The notes under the pieces: generated by a model
The model's database searches: none
The model's input: only the letters and a program-made list of their open reading frames with translations
Told to the model about the DNA's origin: nothing
Assembly: GCA_002197995.1 (NCBI GenBank)
Contig: NGZR01000003.1
Span: 3,162,001 to 3,226,000, forward strand
DNA: 64,000 nt
Direction of reading: 5' to 3'
Origin: Gaeumannomyces sp. JS-464
Taxonomy: Eukaryota; Ascomycota; Sordariomycetes; Magnaporthales; Magnaporthaceae
Program-made: the position numbers and the translations under genes
Shown here: in pieces, positions 54,644-64,000 of the stretch
Numbering within the stretch: the first letter of the stretch is position 1
How the letters are laid out: every line of letters starts with the position of its first letter

Positions 54644-55020
54644 ATGGACCCCTGTTTGGCCGAGGGCGAGCTTATTAACATCCATAACCATTTCCATTAG
54701 GGCCAGTACCAGGAGGTCGTCGATTACGATATGTCGGTGCTGTCGCCCGAAAACGCCCTGCCGGCGCGTGTTTTGCAACTGCGCGCGCGTCGCGCTCGAC
54801 CGGGGCGACGAGGAAGCGGCCAAGCCCGAGCTGGCCGCCGTTAACGCCTTTGTGCGCCCAAACCTAAGCGCGCCGACGAGGCCGCCGCCGTCGCGAGGTT
54901 GACCGGGTTTAGCGCCTCGGCGGCACCGTGCTTTAGGCCGCCGGCAAGACCGAGGAGGCGATGGCGCTGCTGTCGCAGTACATGGGGACCGTACGTCGCC
55001 GTTTTTGCTTTTTCCATCTT
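54644..55020 (+). pseudogene. Coatomer epsilon subunit (epsilon-COP) N-terminal relic
   Basis: ATG 54644 starts MDPCLAEGELINIHNHFH, then TAG at 54698-54700 (a Gln codon is expected), then GQYQEVVDYDMSVLSPENAL and PARVLQLRA. This is the N-terminus of the TPR protein epsilon-COP (Sec28), a COPI coat subunit in Golgi-to-ER transport. After that the frame shifts, and pieces such as EEAAKPELAAVNAF and GGTVL*AAGKTEEAMALLSQ appear, the latter with another TAG in place of Gln. An internal part is missing and nothing is recognisable after about 55000. It is a partial, RIP-altered duplicate. Opposite-strand open stretches are shadows. Confidence 0.8.
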
Positions 55021-55573
55021 CTCGTCGCAATGCATTAAAGCTAACTCCGTCCTGGCTCCGCTTTTAACGTTCGTCGCTTTTTTTAAGCCCGTTATCCAAG
55101 TGGTTACCGGCCGGTCCCATACAAAACGACACGACGAACCCCGCCGGCCGAATTTACCCCGATCGATCGTCCCGTGGTACCGCGTTCCGGTCCTGACACC
55201 AGGTCGACTACGTTTAGTTGCTAATCGGGCCCGTTGGTAGCGGCGGGGCTTGTGGCACTTTAAAGCGTGATATTGTCGGAAATGCGGTGCGGTCGTCGGG
55301 CTTGTACGACGACCCGCTGCTGCGAAACCGCCTCGGCCTCCATGGCGCGGCTAAGCCACCACGCGCTGCGGCTTCGAACCCCACCGTTTTGCGTGCGAGT
55401 CGCCCGGCGATTTCGACTGTGGTCGGAGGAGAAATGTGTTTTTTGCACGAAAAAAAAACACCGGCTTCGCTAACCGGAAAATGGCGAAAATTAATGTTCG
55501 TTACACTTCCAAAGCCGCCGTTAACAAGGGCGGCGGCGTTAACGCTTGCGTTTTTTGCAGCGTGCTTTTGAAA
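55021..55573. other. GC-balanced stretch left of LINE copy 2; no gene seen
   Basis: A 117-codon + strand open stretch (55218-55571) and opposite ones overlap without family similarity. Possibly more of the duplicated host segment. Confidence 0.4.
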
Positions 55574-57965
55574 GTGAGTGAGTGAGTGAGTATATTTAAC
55601 GTTAGTAAATCGGGATCTACCAGTCCCTGCCTCCCAAGGGGCATATAACGTGCTAGCGCTACCTAAGCTAAACATTAGGCTATATGTTGCTATCCGGCGG
55701 CTAGCAGAATTAAACCCGTAGGCATACGGAAATCGGGCCGCGTTCTGGCGCTCCTTGTTAGTGAGCGGGCGATCGGCGGTAGGGCGTATGTATATACGCC
55801 AAAGCGTTGTAAAGCGCTGCGGGTGGTAGTAGTGCGTTCGGCCGGCGAGTATGCCGATAAAGGGTGGGGCCGGGGTTTAGGCTGGGAGGTTTTCGGGACC
55901 CCTAAAGCCCGGCCGGAAGTGCGGAAAACTAACGAGCTTACTGTTGGTTTTGGTGGTACAAGGAAAAAAAGGCAAAAGGTGTAGGAAAATAAGGAAAATG
56001 ATATATGCGGGCTTTTTAAGCCCCGTTGTTATCGTCCAGCGATAGTATAGTAGTTGGTTGCTTCGACGAACGAAGCAAAAAGGGAGGGCTTTTTAAAAAA
56101 GCCGTTTCCAATATCCGGGCCTGTCGAAAGCCGGGGAGGGGTCCGCTATAGGCCATTTATTTTCTGCCGTTTTAGCCAACTTGCAAAATACAAAGTGGGA
56201 AGGGGATTTGTTTTTTCCGCAGCGGCACGGGTTATCGTTTTCGTGCTGGAACTTTCGGTGGTACCAGTCGAAATCCCCGTGGCCGGTGCGTGCGGCTATT
56301 AGCCGTTGCAATACCTTTCGGTGCAGCTGTAACGCTTTGGGCGTGTGTTATGGTACCGGCGGGAGGCTTATAACCTTATACCGATCCGGAAAGTTGTTTT
56401 TAAACCATGCGTTTCGGAAGTCCCGGGCTGTTTTCCAAGCTAAAGCTTTTATTCCGGCTACCGTTGGTTTAAAATGTTAAGGTATTGGTAAGGCCGATTT
56501 TAACTTTGCTTCGGCGTTTGCCTTTTCGTTTCCGGGGATTTCCATATAGCCCGGGGACCAGCGTACGTATACCTAGTGTTTATTCATAAAGCAATGGATT
56601 TTTTAAAAGCCTTTTGTAAACTATTAGGGGCCGTTTTTAAACAGCTGTTGGCCCGCCGAGGTGTTGTCGAGGCACAAGTGGAAAGTGCAATTGCGGAAGC
56701 TCCAAACGGCTTTACGAAGGCCCATTCGGGCCCCTTTCGCTTCGCCGTCGAATACTTCCGCCGGATGCGTTAACCGGCCGTGCCTGGAAAGTTTGCGTTG
56801 GCCGGCTTGGTATATTACCCAGCCGTATCCAACTGCCTCGTTTTTTGCTTTGGACCCGTCGCTATATATTAACGTTAGTAAATGGAAAGGTGCGAAGCTA
56901 CGCTATAAAAGCTTTTGCGGCTGCGGGCTTTTTTTATGTGGCCACCGTAAGCCCCGTATATTTATAAGGGATGTAAGCCGGGCGAGTGCAGGCTGGAAGG
57001 AGTTCGGCCGTCCTTTGCAAAAAGGTCGCAAGCTTGCCGGGCACGCCTGCCCTAAGCTTTCGGGCGTTAAAAGCCGGCTTGGCCGCTGCGGTTAAAGGGT
57101 GATTTTCCGGAACCGTATTTATACGGGCCGCAAAACGGAAGCGGCTTGTTTTAAAAGCGCTTGGGCACCTGGGATGCCGGATTCGTAATGTAATGCGTTT
57201 ATCGGTGTAGTTTTCCAAGCTGGGACCACTGCCTTAAAGGACGCGGTTAAAGCTTTATCGACTCGATCGATTAAATGGCCTTAGCGGATAATTTGCTGTT
57301 GTGCCGGCTTGTACGGGTGTGGTTTAGTTTTACCCTTATACTATACCTCGGCCCCGTATAAGGCCGTAGGGATTATAACCGTTATAACGGCTTTGTAAAC
57401 CGAATGTGCCGGTATCCCCCCTATCGAATTCGTAAGCTTTCGAAGGTGGTTGGTAACGCTTTAAGCTTTTGCAGCCCTATTATCGACGTAAGCTTTAAAA
57501 TTAAGCCGTTGGTCGAAAAAAACCCTTAACTACCGTAAAGCTTTTATAGCTTATTATATGGTAAAGCCTTTCGCCGTAACCGCTAGGGTTGTGGGATTTT
57601 TCCGTTTGGAAAAATGCATAAGTTCGCACTTCCCCGGGTTAAAAGCACTTTATTAGCCCTGCCTTAACGTAGGATTTCCGTAACCGTAGCTTTTGCTTTA
57701 CGGGAGCACTTTTCCGGGTGTTACCCGTTACGCAAATGTTTATATCGTTCGCGTATTCGTACTTAACCGCTTTTGCTTTAAGTAGGATTTCGGCCATATA
57801 AAGCATAAATGGGACCGGTAATGCCGGTAACCCTTAAGGTAGCCCGCAGTTCGGGGAAAAAAAGGGTGCCGTGGCGTTTTCCAAACGCATTTTAACCACC
57901 CTTTTTTTTGCAAAAAATAATACCTATTATACTAACGTTAAATCCCAGCTTTAATTTAAAAGCCT
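55574..57965 (-). mobile_element. LINE copy 2 (Tad1-type), cut by chromovirus H
   Basis: The 3' tail GTGAGTGAGTGAGTGAGTA is at 55574, followed by the 3' untranslated region shared with 23566 and 22437. ORF2 runs on the minus strand from about 57960 to 56050 and matches LINE 1 throughout. The match stops at AAAAGC (57963), where LINE 1 continues TTCCGAAAAAGC; foreign sequence starts there. It therefore lacks the upstream RT, endonuclease and ORF1 within the window; these may continue beyond H. Confidence 0.85.
56050..57963 (-). pseudogene. LINE 2 ORF2 C-terminal relic: late RT, RNase H, Cys-rich end
   Basis: RT motif YANDINICVTG near 57735 (YADD expected). RT thumb and connection at 57218-56934 (SAFKTSRFRFAARINTVPEN, KLATFLQRTAELLPACTRPA). 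RNase H near 56880-56560. The C-terminus at 56311-56093: RLIAARTGHGDFDWYHRKFQ, NPCRCGKNKSPSHFVFCKLA. This gives an intact C-x-C..H..C cluster that is damaged in LINE 1. Confidence 0.88.
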
Positions 57966-58225
57966 TTTATCGCGAACAGTAAAAGGGACTGGTTAGATGC
58001 GATATATGGTAAGGTTAGATAGTGTATAGGAAAAAGTTAAAAGCCGAAAGCCGGGCGGGCAGGCCTGCAAAAAAAGCTTTGCAAAAGCCCCACCTCCCTT
58101 ATCGTGCCGATAAGGGTGGGGGTTACCCTGCCCCGCTAGTGGGCCCTTTCCACCTCCTGCCGGCCATGACAAGTGCCGGCGCATAAAAAGAGACTTCCTG
58201 TTTTTAAGGAGATAACTACTGTACA
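57964..58225 (-). repeat. Chromovirus H 3' LTR (left boundary approximate)
   Basis: On the minus strand it begins TGTACAGTAGTTATCTCC at 58225. It ends where LINE 2 resumes near 57964. About 260 bp. It contains the hairpin CCTCCCTTATCGTGCCGATA followed by AGGGTGGGGG near 58085-58115. The second LTR is outside the window, so the boundary and target duplication cannot be checked. Confidence 0.6.
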
Positions 58226-58354
58226 TAAAAAGGGTAAATACAATTAATAAGGTTTTTAATTTTTGCCTGCTTTGCGCGCGGAGCGTTTCGAAGGCTTTGC
58301 TTAAGCCTGGGCTTTGGCCCTGTTGCCTTCGAGGGTTCGAGCGTCGGCTTAGCG

Positions 58355-58525
58355 ATTCTCGTACTTTTTAACGGCTTTAGCCGCGTTGTTAAGCTTTTCC
58401 AAAGGCTCCCAAGTGTTTCCCTTAAGGCCGTAACCCTTCCAGCGCACTAAGTATTTAGTGCGGATAACTCCAAACTTTAGCTTGGTGTTTTTATGGTCGA
58501 GAACCTTATTTACCTCGAAAATGTC
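58355..58525 (-). pseudogene. Chromovirus H chromodomain (open)
   Basis: Minus strand: FEVNKVLDHKNTKLKFGVIR, then TKYLVRWKGYGLKGNTWEPL, then EKLNNAAKAVKKYEN, without a stop. All expected aromatic residues (F, Y, W, W) are present, a striking contrast with the damaged flanking pol. It probably marks the end of the integrase. Confidence 0.88.
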
Positions 58526-58559
58526 GCCCTTTCCGAAGGTGGGCGTTAAGGTCGATCTC

Positions 58560-59770
58560 CTTATCGTTGTCGTATTGATAGGGCCCGGAGGCGGAGGTAC
58601 GCGCTGAAAAGGATCGTCGTTGCAGTCGTAGCGAGTAAGGTGCTGGATGCTAATAACCGGGTGTATTTTGGTAAGGGTGCTAGAGAAATCGAGCTCGTAA
58701 GCTAAAGGGGAAACTTGCGAACAATGGTATAAGGGCTTTGCCGCTTAGGCTTTCCTTGTTAACGAGGTGTTTGCCTTTGGTTTTGTACGCTTTGCCCATG
58801 TTAAGCCAAATTTGGTCGCCGACGTTAAACTCCCGTAGCGGTGTTTGGAGTCGTAAATGCGCTTTTGCTCGGCGGCAGCGACGTTTATCGCAAACAAAGC
58901 GTTTTTGCGAAGGTGCTTACGCATAAAGCGGAGTTTTGCAACTTTTTAGGGAATTCGTGCGGAGGTTGTAAGCTTTAAAGTTTTGGTATTTTAAACCCAA
59001 ATAAATACTCGTGGGGGCTGCAGTTAAGCGCCGTTATAATAGCATTGTTTAAATTTCATTGCAAAAAGGGGATAACGTTAATTTAAAGGTCGTTTGTCGT
59101 GGTTAAATAATAACGAATAGCCAGCTCGATTATTTAGTTTTTGCGTTCGAACTGCCCGTTAACTTGCGGATGGTAAGCGGCCGTTATTTAAAAGCGAGTT
59201 TTAAAAGTGCGCTATAAACTATTCCAAAAGGCGGAGGTAATTTGGGGTTCCTATCGGAAATAATTGCTTTTAGGGCAGGACCAGTCGGCTAGGAGTAAAT
59301 AACGGCCGAATTATTTACCTTATATTTGCGCCGTGTATTCGTCGTGGCCAGGGATAATTATCGTACGTTTGAACGTTTTGCAAGTAACTGTTAGCAGCGT
59401 ATTGTAAAAGTCGAAATTTCGTTAAGTTTAGGGCGTGCTTTCCGAGGAACTAAAAGGAATGCTATTACAAAGTTTATAATAATTATGCTTATAAGCTTAG
59501 GAAGGGCTTGGATAGGTTAAAAAGTCCTAATAGGGAGCCGATTATTTTGTCGGTTTATGCCGCACTCGTGGCATTTGCTAATATACTGCTTAACCTGGCG
59601 TTTTTTGGCCCGGAAATGCACGTTTTCGAAGGCGTCGAGCATTCGAAGTCGGCCGAAGTGGTGCTTGTTATCGTGCACTTTTCGCAAATAGTTAGCGATT
59701 AAGGGTTTCGGGATTATAAAGCGCTCGTAACCGTCGTTATCCCGTAAATAAAAAAGGTAATCGGCCATTC
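58560..59770 (-). pseudogene. Chromovirus H integrase relic
   Basis: 59768-59517 is open: ADYLFYLRDNDGYERFIIPK, KVHDNKHHFGRLRMLDAFEN and YISKCHECGINRQNNR. This gives a complete H-x4-H / C-x2-C zinc finger. The core domain downstream (59.5-58.8 kb) is recognisable only in short pieces with stops. Confidence 0.85.
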
Positions 59771-60079
59771 GGAAAAAATGCCCGACTTTAAAAGCATTAG
59801 TAACGCCCTCGTTGCTTTTAATCGTGCACTTCGACTTTTAAGGAGTAACAAGGTTAAATATGATTTTGCGGTATATTAAATTTTCGATATAGCTTTTTGC
59901 GAACCGCTAGCGAGTTGTTTCGGCCATTCGGGCTTTAGCGACCATTAAAACGTGGTTATGCATCGAATCGAAAATCGAAGCGTTTGTTTTTTAGCGGTCC
60001 TCGTCGTTAGTAGCCGTGGGTAAACGGGATAAGGCATTTGGAACGAGGTTTTTCTTGCCGGGTATGTGCAGTACTTCGA

Positions 60080-62700
60080 AGTTATACTCGGAAAGGTAAA
60101 TTAACGCGTTGGTTAGCCGTTGGTTAATACGCTCGGTAAAAACGTTAGTAAAATGGTTCGATTAACGATACCCGCATTAACTCGTGGTCCGTAAAAATGA
60201 GGATTTTTTTGTTACTCGAATGCAATGTATACGAAGGGTTTTGCAACCTAAACGAGGTATGCGATTTCGAGCTTTAAAAGGCCGTAACTAAGCTCCTTTT
60301 ATAAAAGCATCGAGAAATGAACATAATTAGCTCGATAGCATATGCCGGGATGGTTTTAGATTTGCGGTTTTAGGCGTAGCCGTTTTTAAAGTGGAAAGCC
60401 ATAATTTTAAAGCCACGTTTAAAATTGCCGTCGATTTGCAAAATGATTTGCTTTTTTAGATTGGCGTAGTAAAGCTTAATTTTGGTGCAAAGCATCGCTT
60501 TAACCGCTTTAAAAGATTAAACCTCGGCTTCGGTGCTTTTAAAATGCGCCGAACGATAATAGGCCGCTCGCTTACCGTGGTTGTTAAGGACGACTCGTTC
60601 TTTTTTGCGGCCTTTTGCAGCAAAGCTGTTTTCCGGAATTAAAAAGGTTCGATAAAGCGTTCGTAATAGGGATTATATAGCGGAGCTATCCGAAAGCTTC
60701 GATAAAAGTTTCGAGGTTTTGCAAATTAGTAAGCAATTTTTAATTTCGAAAGCTTTAAATGCGGTTTTCGGTGTTAGTTTTTCCGAAAAAATTAACGTAA
60801 AATCCTAAAAGCTCGACGTTAAGGTAGCCCATAAAAGATTTACCGGGGGATAAAGCAATGTTTTTGTTTTAAAATAAGCTAAAAATGGTTTTCAAATGCC
60901 GGACGTGGTTTTCGAAAATGTCGCTAAAAACGATAATATATCGATAAAAGCTTTGTAATATTTGCTGTAAAAGCGCAAAAAACCGTCCATAAATTTTGCA
61001 CGTAAGCCGGTAAATTACGAAAGCTTATTATCGTTACGTTTATACGTTCCAATCCTCGGTAACTAACGATTACTAGCTTATTTTTATTTTTAAAATGGAT
61101 TAAAAATTAAAAAAAAAAACGAAATGCCGTTTACGACGGTAATATAAAGTTGCTTCGGATTAAATTAACCACGTCCTATTGCAAAGGCAAAAAGTAAACG
61201 TCGAGGATAATAGCTTTATTAAAAGGTTTTAAGTTAACGACGACTTTCGCTTTGTTTTTGCCGTGCACGCGTTTTTAAACGACAAAATACGGGAAGGCAA
61301 ATTAAGCTGCTTTTTTTATATAATTTATGCGGTTTTATTTGTAAAGTTTATCGTAAGTTTCGTTAATAACGTCCTTTTCCTTTTTTAATACGGGGTATAC
61401 GGTAGCGAAAGCTTAAGTACTTTTCGTATCCGTTAACGAAAAGGATGCGCATTATTTCGTTTTCGGAGATTTCGATTTGCTTACTATTATTTTCCCAAAT
61501 TTAAAACTTTTTACAAATTTCCTTTATTTTCTAGGTTTACTTCGGCGTTTCGCCGTTATAAATGTAAATCCCGTTAGTTAGGTAATGTAAAAGGTTTTAT
61601 TCGGGGGTTTAATGCCGAAAGTTAACTTTTTTTCGGGGATTTTAAGCAATGGCTCGGGTTATCGAGCATTATTTCCTGCTTTTTAAGTGGCGCGTCGTTT
61701 TGGTCGGTAGCGTTTCGTTAATGGCAATATCGTGCGCATTTAATCGCCTTTTAGTAATGCTTGCCAAGCTTTATCGTTAAAGGAAAACTTTGGGTTTAAC
61801 GACGTTTCGGCATTGCCCGGGCCCGTTAAAAGAATAAGGTTTTAGTTTTTTTTATTAGCAAAGCCCTTTCGGCTTTTATCGTTAAGTTTTAAACGTAAAT
61901 GGCTTTGTTAAGGAACCGCTTAGTTTGCTTATAATCGATTTTATTCCGGATTTGGTTTAAACTTTCCTGGATTATCGCGAATTTAGTTTTGCGAAGCACG
62001 ACAATTGTTTTGCTCGTAATGTTATGCATAAAGCAAATTTAAGGAGTTTTATAGTTTACGATAAAGTTAATTGCCGAAAGGTAAATGCCGGCTATTAAAA
62101 AAGGGCGACTTTTAAAAAGGCTGCGTATTTAACGGGGATCGCTGCAGTTTTTCCAGGGCTAAAGTGAAGGCTTTTTTGCTAACAACCTTCCTTAAAACAG
62201 GTTTACCTTTACGAACGACGGTAAAAGGGATGGCAAAACCGTCGTTAGGAAAATGCATTAGGTTAATGCCGAAATCGATTTGGGCACGGCGAGGTTTAAA
62301 CCAAAAGTGCTTAGCAAATAGCCTGCATTTAGCTTGTTAACGATTTACGCTTTAGCCGTTTTTATTGTAATACCCGGAAAGCCGTTATTTTTAACGCTTT
62401 TAGCAAAAAAGGAAAAGGTAGCGTAGTTTTTGGCTTTTATAAGTCGCTTAAAGTTTTAGCTTTTAATGCTAGTCGAACTTTTTTGTTTACTTTAATAACC
62501 ACGGCGTTAAGGAAAAATTCCTTAAGCTAGGCTTTATTAACGAGGTTACGTCCCGAGCTTATATTAATGCAAATGGGTATATCCAATTCGTTAAAGGTTC
62601 GCGGACTATGATTTTTAATAGGTAACCTCCTAAATGCGATAAAGCAGCCTTTTTAAGCTCGCTTTCCTTAACCACGTTTTTTATGGTAAAATTAACGGAG
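60080..62700 (-). pseudogene. Chromovirus H RT and RNase H relic
   Basis: Near 60960-60780: YIIVFSDIFENHVRHLKTIF, then KNIALSPGKSFMGYLNVELL, the RT segment following the catalytic YIDD, which is itself damaged. Near 60150-60050: ERINQRLTNALIYLSEYNFE and VLHIPGKKNLVPNALSRLPT, the end of RNase H. Stops and shifts separate the pieces. Confidence 0.85.
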
Positions 62701-62849
62701 TTAGGTTTTTAAAAAGGTTTAACTTCGCAGTTTTTTAAATGTTTAAACAGCTTATTGCGGGATTGGAAGTTTTCGCTATAACGTTTGCAATTAGTAGTTA
62801 GCGTGTTTTCGAAACGTTATAAATAAAGTCGAAATTATTCGTGCTAAAG

Positions 62850-63200
62850 GAAAAAAACTGCTTTTCCTCGTTAAATAAATCGTCGTTTAAGTCGACTAAT
62901 TAAATTAACCTTATTATCCTTTTTTTTATCGTAAAACTTTTTAAAGTCCTTTTTATCCTTATAATCGCGGTTTTTATCGCGGCTTTTATTACGATTTTTA
63001 TTACGGCTTTTATGCTCGCGGTTTTTATTACGAGCTTTGTATTTGGGCGGCTTGTATTTGCCGTTATATTTGCTTTTGGATTTGTTTTTACCGCGATATT
63101 TATCGCGTTTAAAATGCTTGTCCTTTTTGCGGGACCTTTTTTGTAATTAGCGTTCGAATCGAAATCGAAATCGTTATAGCCCGGTTTAATATGCGGGTAA
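62850..63200 (-). repeat. Lys/Arg/Asn-rich repetitive segment of chromovirus H
   Basis: The minus strand reads FKRDKYRGKNKSKSKYNGKY, then KPPKYKARNKNREHKSRNKN, then RNKSRDKNRDYKDKKDFKKF. The DNA repeat is built on TAAAAACCGCGA/TTTATTACG units. It probably encodes a basic, RNA-binding linker of gag. It is open and appears expanded by tandem duplication. Confidence 0.65.
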
Positions 63201-64000
63201 CGTTAAATTATAACGTTAAAAAGCATAAGTTTAATATTTTCGATTTCGAAAAGGTAATTTCCGATGTATTTATTAAAAAAAGGTTAACGTAAATAAACTT
63301 TAATATCGTTATTAAATAAAAACCAAATTTAAATTATAGCCGCAAACCAATTTTAACCATTTTCGGTGCAAAAACTTATAATGCGAGCGTGCTTAAATTT
63401 GTTAATAACATAGTTTGTAAAAGCGTCGGGGTTAGTTACGACGTTTTTAATAATAATAATACTTTCGGAAAACTTTTTAGTAGTTTTTATGCGGTTAAAA
63501 GGGAAGCGTTGTTTAATAGCGGTAATTATGCCGAAAAAACCTTAACCGTAAAAATTTAATTAAACGTAAAAAGGAATTTAACTATTTTACCAAATAAAAG
63601 CTTTGCTTTTTAGCAACGTAAAAAACATGTTTTTAAATTAACTTTTATTAAATGCAGCATGTACGAGGTTTATTAAAAAGCTTATTAATCGTGTTTCGAA
63701 AAAAAAGCTATTCGTAAAAATAATGTTTTTCCGTCGGTAACGGTGCTAAAATTTTTAGGGTTTTTATAATCGGGTTTGAAAATGCCGACGTTTTTTCGCT
63801 TAAAACGAGGACCGTTTTTAATGCTAGACATTAGTTATTTAACGGGTTGGAAGTTATTAAAACCTCGCTATTAATAAGCTGCGAGGTTAAAAATGCATAA
63901 GTTTTAAGTTAGCCATTGTTAAACTAATAAAGGTTAATTAAAATGACTTATATTGCCCTATTATTGCTTATATCGAAAAAGCGGGCGTTAAACTGCCGGT

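Larger units (their letters stand above)
57964..64000 (-). mobile_element. H: chromodomain Ty3/gypsy element, minus strand, runs off right edge
   Basis: From right to left on the minus strand: gag/basic linker (64-62.8 kb), RT near 61.1-60.9 kb, RNase H near 60.6-60.1 kb, integrase at 59.8-58.8 kb, chromodomain at 58525-58355, and the LTR. It is a different family from G1 in all coding parts. Its integrase and chromodomain are the best preserved transposon coding stretches here. It interrupts LINE copy 2. Confidence 0.9.

Noticed and set aside
1..64000. tRNA and rRNA genes
   Set aside because: No convincing cloverleaf with a B-box GGTTCRANNCC or rRNA core sequence was found by eye; the only tRNA-like signal is the copia F primer site.

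Overview
The window is nuclear DNA of a filamentous ascomycete (Pezizomycotina, probably Sordariomycetes). It is a patch of transposon-rich, RIP-mutated (repeat-induced point mutation) sequence surrounding one GC-balanced gene island. Evidence for RIP: almost every long stretch is AT-rich, repeat copies differ mainly by C/T and G/A, and coding relics are full of TAA/TAG where homologous families have CAA/CAG. Evidence for a filamentous ascomycete: a PTH11/fungal-rhodopsin gene with 52-75 bp introns, a DUF7888-like secreted protein, a copper-oxygenase (LPMO-like) secreted protein, and Tad1-type LINEs. No tRNA, rRNA or CRISPR array was recognised.

Layout. 1-22053: nested LTR elements. Two copies of one chromodomain Ty3/gypsy family (G1a, 1-2.8 kb; G1b, 7457-22053, both + strand) and a related copy on the - strand (G3, 2.8-5.6 kb). 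G1b is split exactly inside its chromodomain by a second gypsy element (G2, 9250-20255, - strand) with a 5-bp target duplication. Four Fot1/pogo-type DNA transposons (A 3319-5174, B 5622-7454, C 9334-11195, D 14577-16435) with TA target duplications sit inside these; C lies within an LTR of G2, so nesting is three deep. 22437-23550: a chimeric retroposed piece with a LINE 3' end and a 15-bp target duplication. 23566-37150: a Tad1-type LINE (- strand) split in ORF1 by a Ty1/copia element (E, 28974-36444, - strand, target duplication CGTTT). 37.2-48.0 kb: gene island. 48042-53452: a second copia element (F, + strand) with a half-tRNA-iMet type primer site. 53.45-58 kb: gypsy fragment, broken epsilon-COP gene, second LINE copy. 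58-64 kb: another chromovirus (H, - strand) that runs off the window.

Gene island. All recognisable genes are on the - strand. From right to left: an intact six-exon rhodopsin/PTH11-type membrane protein (45722-47318); a frameshifted single-pass membrane protein tail with HELP-like repeats (45163-45606); an intact small secreted DUF7888-like protein (43686-44240); an LPMO-like secreted protein broken by two TAG stops; an unidentified conserved protein broken by frameshifts; and an in-frame chimera of the ERG6 N-terminus with the CDC4 WD40 propeller, broken by one TAG stop. With the epsilon-COP relic at 54.6 kb, the locus holds partial copies of three housekeeping genes carrying RIP-like CAG-to-TAG changes. 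This suggests duplicated gene fragments landing among repeats and being mutated.

No new defence or metabolic system is evident. The most unusual items are the ERG6::CDC4 fusion, the repeat shared between 37.65-38.05 kb and the chimeric retroposon, the roughly 1-kb self-complementary LTR, and the readable order of nested insertions.
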